From a virus, in IMG/VR virus record IMGVR_UViG_3300033145_000579, positions 1-41,826 of that record: a stretch of DNA of 41,826 nt; one strand, written 5' to 3'. Position numbers and translations under genes: made by a program. This document shows, in pieces, positions 9,601 to 17,874 of this stretch (positions are counted from its first letter, which is position 1; the number at the start of each line of letters is the position of its first letter). A model generated the notes under the pieces. It was not told where the DNA came from. It worked only from the letters and a program-made list of their open reading frames with translations, and made no database searches.

Positions 9601-12600
9601 CTCTTTATGGTGTTCTTTGTGGTTTCGTAATCTTTATAACCCCCTTGTTGCTTCGTATATTTGCTTTGTGCCGGAGCATATTTTATATCATCTTTTAAGG
9701 CTTTGTTTATAAATTCCTCTATTGGCTTTGTTGTCTTAGCTGCTACTTGCGCTCCAAATTGCCCTGCAGTAACAACTTTGCCCCAGACCTTATCGGGGTT
9801 GTTCTTAAAGTAACGTGACATTGAAACAGTCTGTATTATTCCCTTTGAGTTCTTTATCTCTATAGGATCAGAATTTATGAACTCGTCTTGTAAGTGCTTC
9901 GTTCCCTTTTTAATTTCTTCGACTACCCTTTTACGGAAAATAAGAATATCAGCGCTGCCTTCATATTGCGTGTTTTTCCTAAAAGCACCTAGAGGCAACC
10001 GGTACGCTCCTAAGAAAACAGCCTTCTTGTTGATGCTCTCTCTGTTCTCTTTATTCATCTTATCCATTGTGCCGGTAGACACAATGACCGTGAGGATCCC
10101 GTTGGGCTTTAAAAGGTCAAGTCGCTTGGCTATAAAGAAGTCGTGTATCTGCTTTATGCTGGCATAGGCTTCTGCTCCCTCGGCGTATCGTATAAGGCCT
10201 CGGAAATTACCAAACGGATCGTTGCCTATTGATATATCGTAATAGTTACCAGTAGTGTATTTCTCAAATGGCATATTGAAGTGATTTTCTTCTGGATAGA
10301 GAATAGAAGCTATCTTGCTTGAAGTTTCGTCCATTTCAACAGCATCAAGGCTGACCCCTTCTGGCTTGAACCCAAGAAAGCTACCTACGCCCTCTGATGC
10401 CTCTAAGGCGCTCGCACCTTCTATCTTAACCCCAAGGGCTTTAATCTTATCCCATATGAAGTTTATTACAGAGTACGGGGTATAGTGCTGCGAAAGAACG
10501 CCCACTTGGGATTCTTGCAGTCCACCTGCGCCAGTATATTGACGCAAAATATCTCGTTCAGCCTCAGTAATGTTCTCCGGGGCTTTCTCTAAGATCTCTT
10601 TAGCTTGCTTATTAAGGGATTTGCGCTGTGTTCGGGTGAGTTCTACCGGCTTATCGGTAGATAATTTGATATTCTTTAGTTCAGATTCTTCGCTGCCGGA
10701 AGTCCCTGTAGTATTTCGCTTTCCAGATCTGACAATATCTGGGCTAGCCCCAAACGCTGCACGGTTTTCGGGTTCATCTTGGATAGCTTCGCCTTGGCTG
10801 ATTTCTTGGCGTATAGCAGTCGTTCTGCTCCCGTCTGAAACTGTACTTTTGGATTTGCCATCATCTACTCCTTTATCCTTTTCAAGTATACCATCTTCTT
10901 TAGTGTCTGACAAGGTGTCTTTTAATCTTTTTTCTGTCTTACCCTTTTCTCTCTTGGCTATAACCTTCTTAAGATCAGATATAATGTCGTCTTCTTCCTC
11001 GGGCTTGCTTTCTTTCTTAAGGGCGTCGTGTTCTTCTTTTATTCTCACCCAGTCTTTGTCACCCTTCTTCATTTTAGGTCTGGTATCTCCAAAAACATTA
11101 GGGGCTAAATCAGCATTGTACTTTTTCATTACCTGATTCGCTCTTTCTTCGCCCGTCATATCTTCTATCTGCTTCTCTAGTTCTCCTGGAACCTTAAGCT
11201 CCTCTCTTTTTCTTTCGGCTTTTTCTATATGGATATGCCCTTTAGAAGCATACTCCTTAATAACAAAACCTTTATCTTCAAGTATCTTTCGTGCTGTATT
11301 TTGCTGTTCTGTGGAAAGGAACTTCTCGCCTTCCTTAAGCTTCACGGTGCTATTTGCACTTTTCCACTTTGACTGAACCCAGTCTTTGTCCATAAATACT
11401 ATATCAAGTGCCTTGTTTTCTTCGTGCTTGCTTGTTCCGGGCTTTGCTGCATTGTCTGGGTCTTCTGCGAAAATACGCTCTTGGTCAGCAGATGTTCTCG
11501 CACCAGATGTAACATACATATTATGGTCAATGGCTTTGACTATTTCCCCACGTGCAACCTCGGCTGATTCAACTATAGCCTTATCAACATCTTTAGCATC
11601 TATAGGGTTAAATATTGCTTTACCTTTAGTCTGCTTTGATTCAATATCAAGAGCCGTATCTATCCCAGACTCTTTCTTCATAGCATCACCGTGTTCATCT
11701 ATGTATTTCTTTACATCATCAAAAGACTTGATATTGTCTTCTTTGTCAAAGCTGTAGTAAGCTTCTCCGTCACCCAGTTCAAGCTTGAATATGTCGTCTT
11801 CTTCACGACCTACCCCACGAAAAGTCGGATCGTCTGTATGAAATTGCTCTGACGCTTTAAAGCCTTTGTATTTCAAGACCTTAGTTGTCCACATATCACC
11901 TTTGGTAACCTTGACGTCGCCTTCCATTGTAAAAGGATCTTCTGCGTGGAACACCCTTTGATTTGCAAGAACATACTTTTTGCCACCATAAGTGACCTTT
12001 ATGCCTTCATAACTGCCACGCTCTGCTTGTCCCTTGTCAACCTTTGCTATGTTTTCTTTATATGTCCAAGATTCACCCTTATATTGATCTTCCGGAACAA
12101 GCTCTACTACATTCGCTTGACGTGTTCCACTACCAGAGGTTCTGCTAACAGCAACATGAAGCTTCCCATCTTGGGTAAATGGCTTAGTTACTACTGATTT
12201 TTCACTATTAAAATTAGAAGCCTGTATATCTCCGGGCTTCCTTTTCTCGTTCTTGCTTGTACGGTCAGACTGGAATCTCTCCGGTTCAACCTTAACTGCG
12301 TTTTCGACCTTTTCAACCTGCTTAACGATCCTAGCCTCTGCAACTTCAATCTCTTTAGCGTCCCCACCCTTTTTGGCGTCTGCAAGTTCTTCTTCAAGTC
12401 TGGTGATATGCTGTTTCTTTCCAGTGCCAACAAAATCTTGCGCCTTTACGTTTGCAACACGCTGAGCGATAGTCCCTAGATTTATTTTCTTCACTATCTT
12501 AGCTATCTCAGCGGGGCTCTTAGAAGGGTGTGCTATCTTAGCTTTTGAGTAATCTTTAAGCGTAATGTCTGTTTTCCTTATAACCTTATGCTCTGGGCTA

Positions 12601-13880
12601 ATAATTTTTTTACCAAGGTCTGCTGAGCCGGTCTTGACTGGGGCTTTTGCCTCTATCTGAAAGGTGCTTCTCATTTTATTAATCTCACCAACAAAAACAG
12701 AATCATATTGAGGGTCACTAGACGTTATAACTTTTTCATTTAAAACAGCCTTTGCGTCCCTTATAACTGCCCTCTGGCTTGCCTTAGTTCCACCTCTGCG
12801 CTCTACTCTTTGTATAAAGTCTTTAAACATAGCTTTGTTCTTGGCTCTTACCTTTACGCCTTCTGCAACGCCTCTGCCTACGTCTATAGCGCCTTGAACA
12901 ACCTTTTCGCCTGCGCCTTTAAAATCCTTACCTAGCTTCTTCAACGCCTTCTTGTTCATAGCACCGGCTATCCCTATTTCTCCTGCAAACTGTATCATCT
13001 GGAATAGCTCTTTTTGCTGTGATGTAGCGTTTACTCCTGCAAGATCTGATATATCCTTTTCATCTAATAGCCCCCAAGCGTTTGTTATGTTCCTGTCGCC
13101 CTCATAGCCTTTATAGATCTTGATACTTTCTGAGATAGCAGTATGTACAGCTTGAAATTTTAAAACTCCTTTTAATAGAGCAACCGGAGCAGTTCCACCA
13201 AACGCAAGCGCTGACATACCTACAAGCTTTCTGTAAAATTCAAAGTTTGTAGGATCTGCTTTTATACCACCATATTTGCGCACTAATTCACGTTGACCCT
13301 CTGAGCCCATATTCTGAACCTCAGAAGGACTGAAACCTGTCAACTTAGATAAACTCATTACAGCGTCGGCGTCTGTCATTTGGTCTGCATCTGTAGGAGC
13401 AAGCCCCATAAACTGAGCTATCTTATCTACAACAGTTTTTGAACCTTCTGGCTGTGTGTCTACAGTTATTGAGCCGTACTTTTCGTTTATGGTTGTTTCG
13501 GCAAGACCCGGAAACCTGCCCGGGTATTTTGTTTCAAGCGCCTTAGATAACTTTTCATCTGGTACGTCTTTAAATTGAGGGTACTTTACTCTTACTTTAG
13601 ATAGAATGTCTAAGCCTACTGCTTGTGGTTTTACCTTTGGATTTTTCTGATAAAACTCTTTTGTTCTAGCTTCATTAGGAACAAGCTCGGCTGGTACATG
13701 ACCTTGGGGGTCATAGTCTTTGAGATAACCATATTCATCTGGGTATTTAGTAGATAACGCCCCTGCGAGCTTTTCGTCAGGGACGTCTTTAAATTCTATA
13801 TGCTTTTTCTTAAAGTCTGAAAGAGCAGAAGAATGTTTATACTTATCTTGAAACTTTGTAAGAAAATCGAACAATGCCAT
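3651..13880 (-). CDS. Giant polyvalent internal virion protein: M15 peptidase, DarB-like methyltransferase, SNF2-type helicase
   Basis: 3409 residues, about a quarter of the genome, starting at ATG 13880 after AAGGGG. Order of parts: two copies of a FKDVPDEKL motif (residues ~27 and ~99); helical and hydrophobic stretches; an M15/VanY-type peptidase at ~780-885 with SKHEENKALD and HIHIE, the H-x6-D and H-x-H zinc ligands; a DarB-like N6-adenine methyltransferase domain at ~1110-1350 (QHYTPYSVINFIWD, EASEGVGSFLGF, NDPFG near 1220, GAYRLPLGAF); an SNF2-like helicase at ~1800-2420 with GVGGGKT (~1841), DEAH (~2002) and QRNGRGVRQGNR (~2357); a coiled coil at ~2450-2545; and a C-terminal half with hydrophobic segments near 3110 and 3168. 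Family knowledge: polyvalent proteins of this kind are packaged and ejected with DNA to counter restriction. The gene follows two internal-protein-like genes. I infer an ejected protein that opens peptidoglycan and protects or translocates incoming DNA. Confidence 0.9.
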   Translation of the reverse strand: MALFDFLTKFQDKYKHSSALSDFKKKHIEFKDVPDEKLAGALSTKYPDEYGYLKDYDPQGHVPAELVPNEARTKEFYQKNPKVKPQAVGLDILSKVRVKYPQFKDVPDEKLSKALETKYPGRFPGLAETTINEKYGSITVDTQPEGSKTVVDKIAQFMGLAPTDADQMTDADAVMSLSKLTGFSPSEVQNMGSEGQRELVRKYGGIKADPTNFEFYRKLVGMSALAFGGTAPVALLKGVLKFQAVHTAISESIKIYKGYEGDRNITNAWGLLDEKDISDLAGVNATSQQKELFQMIQFAGEIGIAGAMNKKALKKLGKDFKGAGEKVVQGAIDVGRGVAEGVKVRAKNKAMFKDFIQRVERRGGTKASQRAVIRDAKAVLNEKVITSSDPQYDSVFVGEINKMRSTFQIEAKAPVKTGSADLGKKIISPEHKVIRKTDITLKDYSKAKIAHPSKSPAEIAKIVKKINLGTIAQRVANVKAQDFVGTGKKQHITRLEEELADAKKGGDAKEIEVAEARIVKQVEKVENAVKVEPERFQSDRTSKNEKRKPGDIQASNFNSEKSVVTKPFTQDGKLHVAVSRTSGSGTRQANVVELVPEDQYKGESWTYKENIAKVDKGQAERGSYEGIKVTYGGKKYVLANQRVFHAEDPFTMEGDVKVTKGDMWTTKVLKYKGFKASEQFHTDDPTFRGVGREEDDIFKLELGDGEAYYSFDKEDNIKSFDDVKKYIDEHGDAMKKESGIDTALDIESKQTKGKAIFNPIDAKDVDKAIVESAEVARGEIVKAIDHNMYVTSGARTSADQERIFAEDPDNAAKPGTSKHEENKALDIVFMDKDWVQSKWKSANSTVKLKEGEKFLSTEQQNTARKILEDKGFVIKEYASKGHIHIEKAERKREELKVPGELEKQIEDMTGEERANQVMKKYNADLAPNVFGDTRPKMKKGDKDWVRIKEEHDALKKESKPEEEDDIISDLKKVIAKREKGKTEKRLKDTLSDTKEDGILEKDKGVDDGKSKSTVSDGSRTTAIRQEISQGEAIQDEPENRAAFGASPDIVRSGKRNTTGTSGSEESELKNIKLSTDKPVELTRTQRKSLNKQAKEILEKAPENITEAERDILRQYTGAGGLQESQVGVLSQHYTPYSVINFIWDKIKALGVKIEGASALEASEGVGSFLGFKPEGVSLDAVEMDETSSKIASILYPEENHFNMPFEKYTTGNYYDISIGNDPFGNFRGLIRYAEGAEAYASIKQIHDFFIAKRLDLLKPNGILTVIVSTGTMDKMNKENRESINKKAVFLGAYRLPLGAFRKNTQYEGSADILIFRKRVVEEIKKGTKHLQDEFINSDPIEIKNSKGIIQTVSMSRYFKNNPDKVWGKVVTAGQFGAQVAAKTTKPIEEFINKALKDDIKYAPAQSKYTKQQGGYKDYETTKNTIKSQDVVFGSFVGIDKDGELLMAGHASADGNRAILKSGTKVATKGLVKEKLAVAIDLMDKAEQFTRIVKESHAIDKKLQSDIKKIAKAYSKKYGKPIGYDVTVGKLKDDPRFFKLAGIMSPDGELVDILTKDKLDIGTREIAPFKSGDLQDAVRYVKETTNSYSTTEIAKLMEKDVEAVERELVEKEGWNIDGDNIVPDAEYLYGDLIPKLEKAFEQNLDKQAEKLKAVMPEKATKDSLDADPIYLWVPEETLNAWLEFAGIGGSLKRVINPLNGVLEWEIKDGSSWSGSSELNINNNSPKGSIEKYLNHVKETDTIGYGRDAVKVYSPEKTAELQRVRKHFENWFKNQADSSVTDIAVDQYNRSYNSYRRREPDATPQDITGISKTFKGSPLKVKSHQWEWVAQATDMRSTINAHGVGGGKTMAAILLAQLSVQNNTAKRKMLLVPAKVIRKWAGEIQDLFPSAKILSLENLSQNNAYKMLQQVAMNDFDFVLISTDRLKTIPIKGADKYLQEDIDAFEQRIRLLNEGKSSRGKKRTEKRLQEDLVKMKEKLAGLQQMKKTNTVFFEDLNIDMLIVDEAHNYKNVYVDWGSWSTEQSIVTQNNSERAADLWYKTRVMRDSDKGNIHFLTATPTPNNPIEIYAMIRYLAPEEWTNRGIMNAGDFVDQFTIVQDVGIPDVTGMMTTKKMISGYKNLKALREIFKKYVDFRRFEDMAEIERPDAKYNVVEVPISKEQMKIGAKIVAEMNFIKENPKAAQDQGLSLLALTTQSRQNAVGADVWNGSKYQNWKSPNSKIAYLVNTVMTTHKQTKGSGQLVFLDLFKGREPVSIEAKIIAKESGIPIKMSDRTVYVNYHKKVRKLLVEQGIPENKVAIVNGETNNTPKMKQKIMDDYNDGKITILIGTTKSMGEGMDLQADTVAIHNVDVPWTPDELTQRNGRGVRQGNRNDLVSIYNYVTKGSLDAFMYGKLNRKDKWNKELWLGSEDELGNINLDKQQGLSYEELSESLTVDKDELIFWENVRQSEAMRSKLGKANTELDKISARLGRIQEDIAERQTKISGYEREIVESDPDKDTSYLTARIDSHKQKVLEQEVVLAEATAEEEAMRNGVKDLKKEIDTIDAAIQARGGVDEDELPEVTESAPSDEEEPETNQSVDDIIDAQTKDIKGLAKGSIVLPSGVDFSGFRRALLTPWNKALDWLWKYNYQERFDPTLAERFRKTTIELAGRVNEAIIEVNNRSRGKQFTIKDRVKATFAVEEKSFYDSSDQRIKGFADIFINLFSYVDTQNKDRGIYKTSFLDRVIDEAIDKKDKLQTKIDRYSDENSTYNKSYRNRQAEKFRQKLEKVNAEIEQIRDLRFVSHKNVVQAVLDNKISRLDDAQRRVWLSNARRLSFKYKHRKGITPLREYLKNGLLKPEDIDLVKVAMQMLSEAQFRWTMKDLFDYAKESGYIVSARSLKKNPQAKNWSILNPLKHGIVAPEYNNYRIHPVFEDGLVELKATLVRKGGFIKMFYGIIKMGQFIKPMIIWKYDLLQAALGGALGVKTPLYLAKAIQLWIKAKVNNAPSGDFREGDKLGIFQRAHIPVVGSKSEDEAVSMAAKRTMADYPAVKKVLEGLLDMPLTIKNSINIIKVAYKAIGNVTWGGDEIIRLSTFIAYKDMGYSAKRAAYYTSQWHGAYGDISTKARDNLGLIFFVYAFRFLMPRQIFRLIYDSMKVTLDGLGYTGGKLIGKGDAELPRLPEKPDVLRVIKGIAALIFLILGVDYMFRRKGFTRARNAQFWKWVKTTKGADGVDKTMVVALNLIYNQIPKQIYRALYYDPTKPLPRGLQGIQSVAKWELHPLYRIIFWDIATNRKSIGAGQVYNPNAIGANKLMQISKYFITESLRLFKVLEEEPDVTEAYKLEEKDKQSLWDATLKLHEQLIIDAFGYRYITRNQEESYSYSIWKVKREYQKRQRYARTKEEQVQLQEWVKFSLDYFERLYGQKRPKPKGE

Positions 13881-13902
13881 ATAAACCCCTTATCGTAACT
13901 AC

Positions 13903-14694
13903 TTAATTAAGTAAATCCCAAAGACCATCTATATCGGATAAATCGCCTATACCGTCAATAGAGTCTTTATTGCCGTTTGGTTTCTCAACCTTTTTTGGCT
14001 GTTTTGGTGGATCCTCTCCACGCAAGTATGCTGCTGCTGTAGGTCTATACTTTGCAATATCATCTGGTGTTGCAACGTAGTTTTTAATAGCGTTATTACC
14101 ATCTGAGAAGAAAGTAACATTTTGCCTGCCACCTGCTTCTTTATATACAGATTCAGCGTATTCTCTCTTAGCCATCTTTGCAGCCAAATTATCAACCCTC
14201 ACTCGGTCTGTTGCTGTTTCTGCTTTGCTTGTCTTGACTATCTTCATTTTAGGGTTCATAAGATCGCCACCTAACTCAACACTATAACCGTCCTTGCCAC
14301 TCATTGCCTTGGTAGCGTTATTGACTAACTTTGTTATTTTACCACCCTCTGTACTAACGCTCTCTGCGGGGTCAATATCTCCTGCTGAAACAGCATCAAA
14401 AGATACGTCCCTTGCTATATCCTTTTCGTTCTCATCTAAAGGAATTATACCCTGCGCTTTAAGTATGGTTTGAGCAAGCTTATAGTTTTCATCTTGTTGT
14501 TGAATCTCTTTCATTTTTTGTGAAAGTTGCATCATCTTCAAAGCTCTATCTACGTCTTTACCTGATTTATCGCTTTCAAAACCCCCTGAAAGACCAGACC
14601 CGAAAGCCTTTACGCCAGAGTCTAAAGGATCGGCTGCAAGCTTATCTCTTTGCATAGCTGATGCTACCTTGTATAATTCTGCTATTCCTGCCAT
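13903..14694 (-). CDS. Putative internal virion (ejection) protein, 263 aa
   Basis: Helical and polar, with an N-terminal amphipathic stretch (MAGIAELYKVASAMQRDKLA), glutamine-rich helices around residues 45-75 and a Pro/Lys-rich linker near the C-terminus. No enzyme motif. Its place between the 294-residue internal-protein candidate and the giant polyvalent protein matches the triplet of ejection proteins seen in podoviruses. The role rests on order and composition, not on a recognised family. Confidence 0.6.
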   Translation of the reverse strand: MAGIAELYKVASAMQRDKLAADPLDSGVKAFGSGLSGGFESDKSGKDVDRALKMMQLSQKMKEIQQQDENYKLAQTILKAQGIIPLDENEKDIARDVSFDAVSAGDIDPAESVSTEGGKITKLVNNATKAMSGKDGYSVELGGDLMNPKMKIVKTSKAETATDRVRVDNLAAKMAKREYAESVYKEAGGRQNVTFFSDGNNAIKNYVATPDDIAKYRPTAAAYLRGEDPPKQPKKVEKPNGNKDSIDGIGDLSDIDGLWDLLN

Positions 14695-14706
14695 AATACT
14701 TCTCCT

Positions 14707-15591
14707 TTATGTTGTTGCTGCGCTTTTAACGGCTGTCGCTGATGATGACTTAAATCCTGCGCCCATAGCCTTACCACCTAAATAAGAACCTACTATGCCA
14801 CCTGCAAGTTCAAGACCTTTATTTAACAAGTTACTAAAAGGACTTGGGCTGTCTGGTGTGGTGATTGACTTCAATCCGTATTGTACGTCCTTATTCATTA
14901 CGGACTTTGCTGCATCAATGCTCTGTCCCCACTCTGAGCGACCTCTTAACCAATCACTATATTTTGTTTTTGCCTCTGCGTCTTTAAGGATCCTTCCAAG
15001 AGAACCTAGACTTTGAGAAAGACCTATACGACCAGTCTTGACACCTTCCTCTTGAAGCCCCATGTTAGCTGCTGTTTCGGCTCCTGCAAGCTTCCTGCCG
15101 GTAAAGGTATCATATAGCTCAGCAAGCTTATTTGTAAGCTGTTGATTGCCCCTTTCCTGCAATAACCCTGCTTGTTTGCCTGTATTAGAAGAATAAAGAT
15201 CACCGGTAACTGCCAAATCTCTCTTTAATGCGTCAGTAGATTCTTGAACGTTTCTCTGCACGCCTGTTTTAAACCCTGCGTATTGTCCACCTTTAGCATA
15301 AGGATCGTACTTGTCTGTTGTAAGTAGCTTTTTTATCTCATCTTTACCAAGATCGAACATTTCCGGCATATTACCAGATATGAGTTCCATAAGTTTGTTT
15401 TGACCAGTCTTTTCAATGTCGGTCATTTCAAAGTTACCAAGAGAATCTTTGTAAGACTCACCTGCTTGAAAGTCCCCAAACTTGCCTGTTTTGGAGAAAC
15501 TTGTCAAGAGTGACATTACTTCTTTTTGTTCAGCAGTCAGCATTTCCTCTTGTTCTATTGTCGTCCCTTTTGTCTTATCGAAAAACCCCAT
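14707..15591 (-). CDS. Putative internal virion protein with glycine-zipper C-terminus, 294 aa
   Basis: Mostly helical (DALKRDLAVTGDLYSSNTGK, GNQQLTNKLAELYDTFTGRK), with a Gly/Ala-rich segment near residues 262-278 (LAGGIVGSYLGGKAMGAG) that looks membrane-inserting. This pattern occurs in podovirus ejection proteins such as T7 gp14-like pilots. It follows the gp10-like hub and 244-residue proteins and precedes two further internal-protein candidates. Function inferred from architecture and neighbours. Confidence 0.6.
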   Translation of the reverse strand: MGFFDKTKGTTIEQEEMLTAEQKEVMSLLTSFSKTGKFGDFQAGESYKDSLGNFEMTDIEKTGQNKLMELISGNMPEMFDLGKDEIKKLLTTDKYDPYAKGGQYAGFKTGVQRNVQESTDALKRDLAVTGDLYSSNTGKQAGLLQERGNQQLTNKLAELYDTFTGRKLAGAETAANMGLQEEGVKTGRIGLSQSLGSLGRILKDAEAKTKYSDWLRGRSEWGQSIDAAKSVMNKDVQYGLKSITTPDSPSPFSNLLNKGLELAGGIVGSYLGGKAMGAGFKSSSATAVKSAATT

Positions 15592-15601
15592 TGTTCCCCC
15601 T

Positions 15602-16336
15602 TTATTTGCTCAATTCTTCTCTTGAACCTACCGTATCATATTCAACATGAAAGTCCATTGCAGTTAAATATGTATCATTTGCATAAGTATCATTTCCGTG
15701 TGTTCCTTCTCTTGTTAAAGAGCAAAGTAGAATAGAACTAACATCACTTGCAGATCCAGTCAAATTGCCTATACTAAAAAGAAAATGCTCGTCTTGTGAA
15801 TTAGCAGACATGGTCTGATCTATTGTTATTGTTGTTTCAGTAGGAAAATCATCACCTACATCAGCCCAACTATAAGTAAATATCCATCTAATCACTCCTG
15901 CGTTATTGTCTGGAACAGTATTGTGTATATGAAACTCTACCGTAGAGTTTAGCTTATACTTATGCGATAATTGTGCTGTGAAAAAAATCTTATTGTCTTG
16001 TGCTGGATTAAAAGCTAATACTTGACAACCCTTATACGCTATATCAGTAGGAGCAGAAGAACCCTTCTTTACCGTACCTAAAACTATTTGCTGATCGTCC
16101 CATACAGTAGCAGCACCATTAAAAACAAGAGTCCCGTCAGCTTCAAATTCTGAATAATTAGTATCTCCACCTATTACAAGTCCAGAAATAGTTTTGTTTG
16201 TATCTACTCCAAGCTCGATACCACCTGTAAAAACAGTTTCTAAATTTGTAGCAAGACCCTGTATTGTCTTAAATAAATCTATGTCCCATTGATCTCGTTC
16301 TTCTGGAAATATAAGACTGCCTATAAACTCTGCCAC
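15602..16336 (-). CDS. Beta-rich virion structural protein, 244 aa
   Basis: Begins MAEFIGSLIFPEERDQWDID. The rest is predominantly beta strand with aromatic and Asn/Thr-rich turns (HIHNTVPDNNAGVIRWIFTY). It resembles virion surface or appendage proteins common in uncultured phages, but no named family is recognised. Its stop-start junction with the gp10-like gene shares the single base 16336, implying coupled translation and perhaps the same tail complex. Confidence 0.6.
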   Translation of the reverse strand: MAEFIGSLIFPEERDQWDIDLFKTIQGLATNLETVFTGGIELGVDTNKTISGLVIGGDTNYSEFEADGTLVFNGAATVWDDQQIVLGTVKKGSSAPTDIAYKGCQVLAFNPAQDNKIFFTAQLSHKYKLNSTVEFHIHNTVPDNNAGVIRWIFTYSWADVGDDFPTETTITIDQTMSANSQDEHFLFSIGNLTGSASDVSSILLCSLTREGTHGNDTYANDTYLTAMDFHVEYDTVGSREELSK

Positions 16337-17859
16337 TATCTACTCCTTAATTCTCTGTTTCTATAATTAATATTGAACTGCTTAATATAAAATGTTTCAC
16401 CTAATACATTATTCCTGAATCTAAACCTTATTTTCGTGCTTACAACATCAAAATATAGCATTATAGGGCTATCGTCGTCGGGGTAATCTGCCGAAAGTGT
16501 TGTCGCATCTAAAGGCGTCCAAGTCTGACCCTTGTCTGTTGAATATGAAACTGTGACTGAATTACCTTTAGCCCAAAGCTCCATTTCTACCCATTGAGCC
16601 AATCGTCCTATTTCTTCACTCTGGTAGTCCATAGTTTCCCAAGCAGCGTCAACGGCAATTCCGTTATCATCGTTTACAGATGCGTTTCTCTCATAAACAA
16701 GGCCGGTGTTATCTCCAAGCACAACTATTGGAAAAAGCTTCTGCATTGTCCTGTCGTCCCATCTTGCTGTCGCTTGATCCCAAGTCAATGTTTGATCTTG
16801 CCAAGTCGGTTGTATTACTAGGCTGTATTGCCAAGCTGCTGATATTCCATCTCTAGTATCTTTAAAACAAGCCTTTGTTCGATAGTTATATTTAAAAATT
16901 GTATTTGGAGTTGTATCAGACCCCATTGGAACGGCGCACCAATATTCATCAAGTTCAGGAACAATCACGCTCCAAGACTTATGAACATATTCAGAATTAA
17001 CACCTTCTCTTAAATCATCTGTAACTGGGCTCTCTATTAAAGGTGCTGAGATACCGTTGAATAATCTTATACCATCTGTGGCAAGAAAAGCTTGCTCTCC
17101 TGTAGGCAAAGACTGTATTGTTGCATTACAGATTGTACCTGCGCCTGTGTTTTTTCTGTCAAACTTAAACACATTAGAAGTAGTAACTAAATAACCTAAA
17201 TATATTGAACCCTCTGTATGAACAGAAACATAAGCTCCAAATCCTGCTAATCCTGTAATATCTTTCCCATCTTCAACCAAATCCTTTGATCCTGTATTTC
17301 CACCTGCCCACGTTTCTGGATCGCCAGTATCGCTCCATTGAACTCTCATAGGCCTAGCTGTACCATCATTTACATTTGCCAAGAGAAGATAAGTACCAAA
17401 CTCTACCATAAACTTGCATTTAGGTGGAGAACCGGCAAGATCGGCTGTGTTACCTGTCCCTGTATATTTTCTTATATTATCTATGTTGTTCGTAAACGTC
17501 AACACCCTTGAACCTGCTATTAAAGGCGTAGCAGTATCTATTGGGTCTGCCGTTGTACCTGTAAGGTCTGCCCCTGTTACGTCGTCCCAAGCTAAAGTGC
17601 TATCATTCCATTCGTGTATTTCATCAAGCCCTATGCGCACAACATATTTAACACCTGCTCTTATGAACTCACGTCCTACCATAACTTCTTCTGACATAGT
17701 TAAACCCATAAGAGTAGAACCAACCCGTTTTTTGATAACGGATCGATTCACGGTCATATTATATACATTAGGCGTACTCTGTTCATCTATATACTCAGCA
17801 GGCTTGGAAGTGTCCAATCCTTTTATTGTGAGCATACCACCTGTTTTTGTATAAGCCAT
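16336..17859 (-). CDS. P22 gp10-like tail hub / stabilisation protein
   Basis: 507 residues of repeated beta elements, like the beta-propeller-containing tail hub proteins of P22-type podoviruses. Features: an N-terminal MAYTKTGGMLTIKGLDTSKP segment, FLATDGIRLFNG, WDQATARWDD repeats, and a C-terminal YSTDKGQTW sialidase-like turn. Such proteins close the portal-adaptor channel after packaging and anchor the tail needle or fibres. A gp4-like adaptor is two genes upstream and a P22-type portal is present, which supports the call. Similarity is by fold and context, not a strong signature. Confidence 0.6.
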   Translation of the reverse strand: MAYTKTGGMLTIKGLDTSKPAEYIDEQSTPNVYNMTVNRSVIKKRVGSTLMGLTMSEEVMVGREFIRAGVKYVVRIGLDEIHEWNDSTLAWDDVTGADLTGTTADPIDTATPLIAGSRVLTFTNNIDNIRKYTGTGNTADLAGSPPKCKFMVEFGTYLLLANVNDGTARPMRVQWSDTGDPETWAGGNTGSKDLVEDGKDITGLAGFGAYVSVHTEGSIYLGYLVTTSNVFKFDRKNTGAGTICNATIQSLPTGEQAFLATDGIRLFNGISAPLIESPVTDDLREGVNSEYVHKSWSVIVPELDEYWCAVPMGSDTTPNTIFKYNYRTKACFKDTRDGISAAWQYSLVIQPTWQDQTLTWDQATARWDDRTMQKLFPIVVLGDNTGLVYERNASVNDDNGIAVDAAWETMDYQSEEIGRLAQWVEMELWAKGNSVTVSYSTDKGQTWTPLDATTLSADYPDDDSPIMLYFDVVSTKIRFRFRNNVLGETFYIKQFNINYRNRELRSR

Positions 17860-17874
17860 AAAGCATCTTACTCC

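Noticed and set aside
3651-13880. Plus-strand ORFs of 60-190 codons opposite the giant gene (for example 10570-11136)
   Set aside because: They lie antisense to a frame with clear domain motifs, have low-complexity composition and no ribosome sites or family resemblance. They are complementary-strand shadows.
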